From assembly GCA_942486035.1 (NCBI GenBank), contig CALNXK010000043.1, forward strand, positions 2,902,501 through 2,966,500: 64,000 nt of DNA, written 5' to 3'. Source of the DNA: Porites lobata (lineage: Eukaryota; Cnidaria; Anthozoa; Scleractinia; Poritidae). This document shows, one piece after another, positions 58,204 to 64,000 of the stretch. Numbering within the stretch: position 1 is the stretch's first letter; each line of letters starts with the position of its first letter. The notes under the pieces were generated by a model. It saw nothing but the letters and a program-made list of their open reading frames with translations. It did not search any database and was not told where the DNA came from. The translations under genes were made by a program, and so were the position numbers.

Positions 58204-60603
58204 TCACATTCCTTGGCCCATTCTTGCTTTATCAGCTAAGGGTCCCACCTCCATGAACACAGCCATCTGACGTTGATTGAGATTCATCCACTTTGTACTG
58301 CAAGTGTCAATACATGACTGCTATTTAAAATAAAAATAAGAATTGATTAGAAATTTGTGTGCTTTTTAAAATAAGATTGATAATGTAACCTGTACTGCAG
58401 TCTAAGAGGTGAAAGTCATCAGGCCTAGTGTTGAGTACAGGGTCACTTTGGTATGTGCCAATGAATAAGCCACTGGACCGCTTTTATTTTTTTGTGGCCA
58501 CTTGGTCCTGAATAAGGGTATGCAATTTCATGCAATTCATCCTGAACAGAAAAGAAACAGCACTGGTATTTTGCCCACTATCCTAAACAATTACAGTGGA
58601 ACCTCAATTTAACGCACCCTATATTATGAATTCTTTGTTACAACGAACAATTTTCTTCAACCTGGCCAAAATTACGGTAAAATGTATGGATCAGAACCTC
58701 GATTTAACAAAATCCTTGTTATAACGAACACAATCCACAAGCGGAAACGTAAAATTTACCTCAATATAATGAATAAATGTCAGCATGCGATAAAAGATGA
58801 ATGCCAAACAGACCAACAAGGATAAAATTTATGTGTACAGTACTTTTAAGCAGTTTTTTGGCCTCTTCTTGAGTTTCTAGTGCAGTAGCCATGTATAGCT
58901 TGGTACTGAAATGTTATTACAGTAATTTCTCAGATTCGGGAAGGCTGGGTTCTGTAAATTAATTATTAACTATACCTTGATATAATGAACATTTTGGTAG
59001 TTTTCCCCAAAATTCGTTAAATGGAGTTGTTAGATATAACGAACCCTTGATTTAACGAACAAATTTCCCCATTTCCTTGGCACCTCATTAGATCGAGGTT
59101 CCACTGTACAGGGTTAGGGGGATTCAAATGGTCAACAAGTTCCCCGGCACAGTTTTGTTTGTTTGTATGCTTATAAACCTCAGAAGAGAAAAAGGAACGT
59201 CTGTGAACAGATGAGATTTCAAACTCTCAGTGGCATTGTACCTTGCCCAACAGCTGTGTGGCAGCCCTCTAAAACATATTTCCTTGGACCCAGCACTTCA
59301 CAGCTCTTTCTGGGCCATGTACCATTATTTTTTGCTTTTGTTTGTTTTTCCAACCAATCCTGTATGGCTTCGTTCAAGTAGTGACATCATCTAATGACCA
59401 AACTTTGGTCAAGTACTCCCTCCACAAGAAGTGATCATTAGAAGTAGCAGATCCAGACCTTCAGATAAGGAGGGGGCGGTCATCCACACCCTAAGATAAA
59501 GGATGAGGGGCGGTCTCAAAAAAACCTTTTTTCGGCCCTTTGGGCCTTAGTTTGGTCTAAATATAAGGAGGGGCCCTCCCCTAGATCTGCCTCTGATGAG
59601 GGTTCAGTGTGTACAGTACCTCAGCAGCAGGCGGAGGGGAGGGTACTCTGAAATTCAAGTGATGGGGGGATCGAATGAATCTTCTGGGTTTGAAATTTTT
59701 GATTCTGGGATTTTTTTGGACAGGAAAATTTGGCAAGTATGTTTTGGGTGGTTTGAGTAAAGTAGGGTTAAGAAGATTCTGAGTGGTGCCAGAGTATTCA
59801 AACAATGAAGTTTTGTGAATAATTCTGGGTAGTGCCAGAGTATTCTAACCTGCGGATGTTTTTCTGTAAATACTTCCGGTTTATAATGGAGCATTTTAAT
59901 AATTTACTGTTGCGTTTTAAAGGGGCATGGAGATCCAAGAGGTATAAGGCTCAAAAATTCGGCACGGGACTTTTTAGGGGTTAATTTTTGGTCCAGGGAT
60001 TATTTTACCTTTTGTAGGAAGTCTCTGGGCAGGGGATGTTTGGGGGTTCAGTGATTTTTCTCCCCATTTGATCATCCAAGTCCCTTGAAATCCAGAGTAG
60101 CCCCCTACTGATAGGGCTGCAGGGCTAATGCTGAATGGGTGAGCACCAGATAGCAGCTACAATAATACCGTGCTTCTTACCTCCTCAGCAGTGACCTTGC
60201 GATAATTTAAATTAGTTACACAGGCAAGGAAACAGTCCTGAGTGAGCTTGTTGTATAGCTGCAAAAACTCTTTGTACTGAAAGAGTAAAAAAAATTATGC
60301 CAAAAAATGTAAAAAGTCTTAAATCACTCAGAATACTAAACCAGCATCATGGCATGCCATAAGTACATGGTCAATTATTTATGAAGCACACTTATAGGTT
60401 ATCGAATATATTTTAAAATTATTGTGGGTGAAACATGAGGGCTTACAAGTAATCTACAGCCATATAATACTACATACACATGTTGTTGTTCTACTAAAAA
60501 ACTTCGACAAAAAGGTAGAAAATGATCCAAAAATGTCCAAGAAATAAATAGTGTTCAAACTTACATTTCGAGCGGCTAGATCATCAGCTATAAACCTCTC
60601 CAT
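58204..60603 (-). CDS. TIMM10B: Small TIM chaperone TIMM10B (Tim9b/Tim10b)
   Basis: Mitochondrial intermembrane-space chaperone of the TIM22 pathway, attaching Tim9-Tim10 hexamers to the carrier translocase. Three exons in order: 60565-60603, 60181-60276, 58204-58320, all phase 0; 83 residues. Start MERFIADDLAARN, then YKEFLQLYNKLTQDC. The twin CX3C motifs are C28/C32 (CFLAC) and C48/C52 (CIDTC), 15 residues apart, which form the two disulphides of the family. The segment after the second motif (KWMNLNQRQMAVFMEV) matches Tim9b/Tim10b better than Tim9, Tim8 or Tim13. The large second intron holds a pogo-like element and other repeats. Head-to-head with SMC1. Confidence 0.92.
58594..59106. mobile_element. 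Non-autonomous pogo/Tigger-like transposon with TA duplication
   Basis: Begins CAGTGGAACCTCAATTTAAC and ends ATCGAGGTTCCACTG, flanked by TA at 58592-58593 and 59107-59108. Internal tandem-like repeats of the same words (ACCTCGATTTAACAAA, ATAACGAAC, TTTAACGAAC) occur in both orientations. At 513 bp it has no transposase frame. Confidence 0.75.
59443..59597. repeat. Short inverted-repeat element
   Basis: AGTAGCAGATCCAGAC and AAGGAGGGGGCGG on the left are inverted as GGCCCTCCCCTAGATCTGCC on the right; the middle has GGCCCTTTGGGCC. Directly abuts the next repeat. Confidence 0.45.
59633..60112. repeat. Inverted-repeat element ending in GGGTACTCTG / CAGAGTAGCCCC
   Basis: The left end GGGTACTCTGAAATTCAAG mirrors the right end CTTGAAATCCAGAGTAGCCC, with GATC next to each. 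Inside, GTGCCAGAGTATTC occurs twice (about 59788 and 59834). Non-coding, in TIMM10B intron 2. Confidence 0.55.
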
Positions 60604-61229
60604 AAAAGTACAAGACCTGATAACCTTAACTCTAAGCCATCACCATGCATACCTTACATACGGCCACTTTCCCCACCCTACCCCGTCACTAAATCCACAC
60701 TATAAACAAACTTTTGACCAAGTAAATGAGAGAAAAACAATTTATTATAGAATAAATGACGTAGACTTATAATCTCAAAAAGACTATAACTTTTCAAAAG
60801 ATAATGAGGGCACAAAATCGTCAATAATAAGTTTGAGTTTTATACAATTTAAAAATAAGGGAGGGGATACTGTGGGTACTCCCGCAATGTGGTTTAACTT
60901 GTCCAGCGATGCTCAACAGCTGACCATGCGCATTGTTTTCGTCCTTTGCTCCTTTGCTGTAGTTTCATTCCCGCCAAATTTACGAACAAGTGGAAGTGTT
61001 GTTTACCTGTTTTTGCTCGTTTTTGACTACGATTTACTCGTTCAAAACGCCTTTCGAAACAGAGCTTGAGTAACTATTTATTGTACTTCTTCTTTTTATC
61101 GTCGTTAGCATATTTATACGCAAATTTCTTTTACATACTACGAATCATCTGTGGTTATGTGCGGTGTACTTCATGATTATGATTTGCAGGTTTTGACGCT
61201 TGTTGTACTCCCTTCAAAGTTCCGTGAAA
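60604..61229. promoter_or_regulatory. Candidate bidirectional promoter, TIMM10B and SMC1
   Basis: Start codons point apart with 626 bp between them. An E2F-like TTCCCGCCAAAT lies at 60968-60979, 251 bp before the SMC1 ATG. No clear TATA box in either direction. An AG at about 61188-61189 (TTTGCAG) could be a leader splice acceptor for SMC1. Confidence 0.45.
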
Positions 61230-64000
61230 ATGGGTTATCTTCAACGGCTGGAGTTAGAGAATTTCAAGTCCTACAAGGGAAAGCATACTATTGGACCATT
61301 CAAACGATTCACAGCCATTATAGGACCAAATGGATGTGGTGAGTGGATATTTGATGGGGAACTATAAAAGCTTCATTTCAAGGCTTATTTGTGCTTTTTC
61401 AGAGTTTTAAAGCTTATAACTCTTGTAGTTGCATGGCCTTCTGTATCAGCTTAAGTGGATCAAATCACATGACAGTCGTTTTGTGAAGCTTTTCTATATA
61501 CTAGTACCAATAAATGCCCATTTTCCCCCGGGGGGTAGGGGGGTACTCATGGGAATTCTTGGTTGGGGTGTGCTGCCCGGTTCAACAAATCCTGACCCTA
61601 TTTCAGACCAAAAATTTCATATTTTTCCATACCTATTTTCAGACCAGACCTCTAAAATCCATACCCATTTTCAGACCTGGCCTTTAGGCAGAAATTATGT
61701 CATCATAACTTAGATAAGAGTACCAACAAATGCATTTCGAATTCACGTATTTCTATATTATTCTTATTCATTTAGAATTGAAATGATACCATGTTTATAC
61801 ACTCCCTTAGTTCCCTCAAAAACCATACCCAATTTCAGACAGAAATGCGCAAAGTGTATACCCGTTTTCAGACCAAAAAGGCCAAAACACCATACCCTTT
61901 GGGACAGCACGTACCTGTATGGATTATGTAAGGGAGAAACCCCAGATTTCCGCTATTGTTGTTTTATACTAAATTTTTTATAACTAGGAAAATCTAATTT
62001 GATGGATGCCATTAGTTTTGTGTTTGGTGAAAGAACACAGAGTCTTCGAGTTCGCACAGTTAAGGTGAGTGTTAATTATCGCGGAAGTGGATCTGAAGTC
62101 TTTTCACCCTTTAATAAATCATTTCTGCTTTCATTCCCAAAAAGATGCAGACAAATCCACACACCATCTTTGCGATAGCTGTCACAAAGTGCCCTCATAA
62201 ATAGGAATTTACCACAATTGTCAGTCTTGAAGTAATATAAAACTGGAAATAAACCCATTCAAATACAACACACTTGTTAAACAAGATCTGCATTCCAACC
62301 TGGACATGTCATCTGTCAGAAAAGGGTTATTAGTAGTGGCTGTACAAGCAAGTTGAAAGGACAAGGCAGGTGAAAGGCACCAGTTTATGTGTTGGGGGTA
62401 CACTTGAGCAGTTTTTATTTGCCTTTGCTAAAGTACTCATTCTTTCCACATTAAACATTTAAACACTGGATATCTTTTCTTCCTCAAAGGATCTTATCCA
62501 TGGAGCTCCTATAGGCAAACCTGTAGCTAATACAGCAATGGTCTCTGCTGTATACGCAGAGCAGGATGGAACTGAAATCAACTTCACTAGAAAGTACGAT
62601 CATACTCAGGTCTAACTATATTTTAGAGTAGTGTTTATTTGAGTATTGAGGAATTTGTCTTTTCGTTATTTATTTGTATAGTTTCTGATGCAATAAGAAG
62701 TATTTTGTCATTTTCTCAAACCAAACTCAAGCAGGCATTGGGACTCTTTCTTTTAGCTAGTACTTCTGGTGTGCAAAATATTCCTGTTTTCGGCAACGTT
62801 TACCATTTGGTGCTTCCAAATTTAGGAAAATACATCTGTAAGAACAATATTTCCAAATGTCTTAAGGGAGCACTTTTCAACCTCCCCCCTATCCCTTAGG
62901 TGAGCTGTGACCTTAAACTGGCTACTCAACTTTTAATAATAGATCTTAACTTTTGCTTGTTTTGTCTGTTGTAGGATTGTTGGTAGTGGTACTGAATACA
63001 GAATTGATAACAAAGTTGTGTCACCACAACAGTACACCAAAAAACTGGAGGAATTAGGCATTTTGGTGAAAGCTAAAAACTTTCTTGTGTTTCAGGTAAA
63101 GTATTTCATTTGTAATAAAACTATATACTTTTTTTACTTGGCCTTGTACCAACTGAACGGTGGAAGAACAGTATACCGTATTTCCTCAAATAATAGCTGG
63201 GGGCAATTATTTCTTTCTTTGCACCAAAAGGGGGTGATTATTCAAGGGAGGCAATTATTTCAAATGTTGCTCACTGGAAGTCGTGCCCTAAATATTTTGT
63301 TCTATTTTTCCATTAAATCAAAAGTAATCACATCAAATAAACTGAACTTTGGAATTTAATGTGCTCCAAATTTGGTTCCTTGATGTCCTCGGTGCAGTGT
63401 TCTCACCAGGCCGCGGCATTGTGGGATTCCCACAAGAAAATCTGAGATGGCACATAAAAAGCGTAGAAGATGCGCAGGGGCATGCTACAAGTCAAACAGA
63501 GTTTAGAAATTCTACAGTTAAGTTATTTTAATGGTCAACCTAACAACCCAGTATTTTGCTTGGTCAAATGAATAAAAAACATGATATCAAAAGATTCAAA
63601 GTGGTTAATGTTATTTCCTTAACTTTCATTGGTCCCAGTCTTTGTCAATCCCTGATGGTTTGAACCTGCGACTTCCAGGGTGTCTAAATACAATCTTTCC
63701 TTACTATGAATTCTAGATTTAAGCTTGAACTTTTACAAGGTTATGCCCTTATTATTGAAGGTTTAAAGAAATACCCAAAGCTGTTTGTGTCAACACATTT
63801 TGGTGGTGTTTATGTTTGAACTATTTCATCGTTAGGGTACTGTTGAATCAATAGCAATGAAAACTCCCAAGGAACGAACCCAGATGTTTGAAAAAATAAG
63901 CAGGTTTGAGAAGTTGTCTGTATAACAAAATTTACCTCTTTTAAATCAAGCCCCACACCCTTGAGATTTCTGCAGTGTTCGTAATAATAATAGTAATATT
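61230..64000 (+). CDS. SMC1: SMC1 cohesin ATPase, N-terminal part (exons 1-5)
   Basis: Cohesin core subunit that, with SMC3, holds sister chromatids together. Exons: 61230-61338, 61988-62064, 62490-62593, 62975-63095, 63836-63903, then a donor (AG|GTTTGAG); the rest is off window. Phases agree throughout. Visible protein: MGYLQRLELENFKSYKG, FTAIIGPNGCGKSNLMDA (Walker A, with Cys where SMC1 normally has Ser), FGERTQSLRVRTVKDLIHG, LGILVKAKNFLVFQ, GTVESIAMKTPKERTQMFE. SYKG resembles mitotic SMC1A, while GTVES and KERTQ resemble meiotic SMC1B as I recall them, so the paralogue is unsettled. Hinge, coiled coil and Walker B lie beyond the edge. Confidence 0.93.
61513..61925 (+). repeat. Dispersed repeat, GGGGGTACTC end with CATACCCATTTTCAGACC words
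   Basis: Starts in CCCCCGGGGGGTAGGGGGG, then GTACTCATGGGAATTC, and carries several diverged CATACCCATTTTCAGACC units and ACCCGTTTTCAGACC. Related in style to 46800-47213 in the other orientation. In SMC1 intron 1. Confidence 0.5.
63170..63300 (+). repeat. GCAATTATTTC-rich repeat fragment
   Basis: Contains ACCGTATTTCCTCAAATAAT, GGGGGCAATTATTTC, GGGGGTGATTATTCAAGG and GGAGGCAATTATTTC, that is, diverged short units of one motif. In SMC1 intron 4. Confidence 0.4.

Noticed and set aside
1..64000. CRISPR array, operon, phage or bacterial defence system
   Set aside because: No regularly spaced repeats or prokaryotic gene structure. All confirmed genes are intron-rich metazoan genes.

Overview
This is a piece of an animal nuclear genome. 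The genes are split into many small exons with GT-AG (sometimes GC-AG) introns, the DNA is AT-rich, and introns and spacers are full of short inverted-repeat elements and tRNA-derived SINEs. Gene content (a Tec-family tyrosine kinase, arfaptin, an M13/ECE-type peptidase, a USP4/11/15-type protease, aspartylglucosaminidase, a cyclin I-like protein, TIMM10B, SMC1) is metazoan. The repeat style recalls anthozoan cnidarians (coral or anemone); that assignment is inference. No prokaryotic, viral, CRISPR or operon-like system was found.

Layout. Positions 171-9628 (minus): Tec-family kinase, 19 exons found, C-terminal tail off the left edge. 12196-15866 (minus): arfaptin, 3 coding exons. 16285-16901 (minus): a weak three-exon gene candidate of unknown function. 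17999-27851 (plus): ECE/neprilysin-type peptidase, 17 exons, three with GC donors. 29071-43168 (plus): USP4/11/15-type deubiquitinase, 25 exons. 45542-50498 (minus): aspartylglucosaminidase, 12 exons. 53803-56507 (plus): cyclin I/G-like protein, 7 coding exons plus probable 5' UTR exons. 58204-60603 (minus): TIMM10B, 3 exons. 61230 to the right edge (plus): SMC1 cohesin subunit, first five exons. I joined exons by hand using splice sites, reading-frame phase and recalled family sequence. Every chain closes in frame except the two genes cut by the window edges, which stay open there.

The genes are unrelated housekeeping and signalling genes rather than a pathway cluster. Two pairs are head-to-head (AGA/cyclin and TIMM10B/SMC1) and may share promoters. 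Accessory content is mostly non-autonomous transposons: at least three MITE families with two or more copies here, one nested in another repeat; two pogo/Tigger-like elements with TA duplications; three SINE copies; and several single fold-back elements. The most noteworthy signals are the three GC-AG introns in one peptidase gene, a perfect 21-bp-arm palindrome in a USP intron, a palindromic POU/octamer-like site upstream of the kinase, a possible 17-codon uORF in the cyclin leader, and a mix of SMC1A- and SMC1B-type residues with an unusual Walker A cysteine in SMC1.
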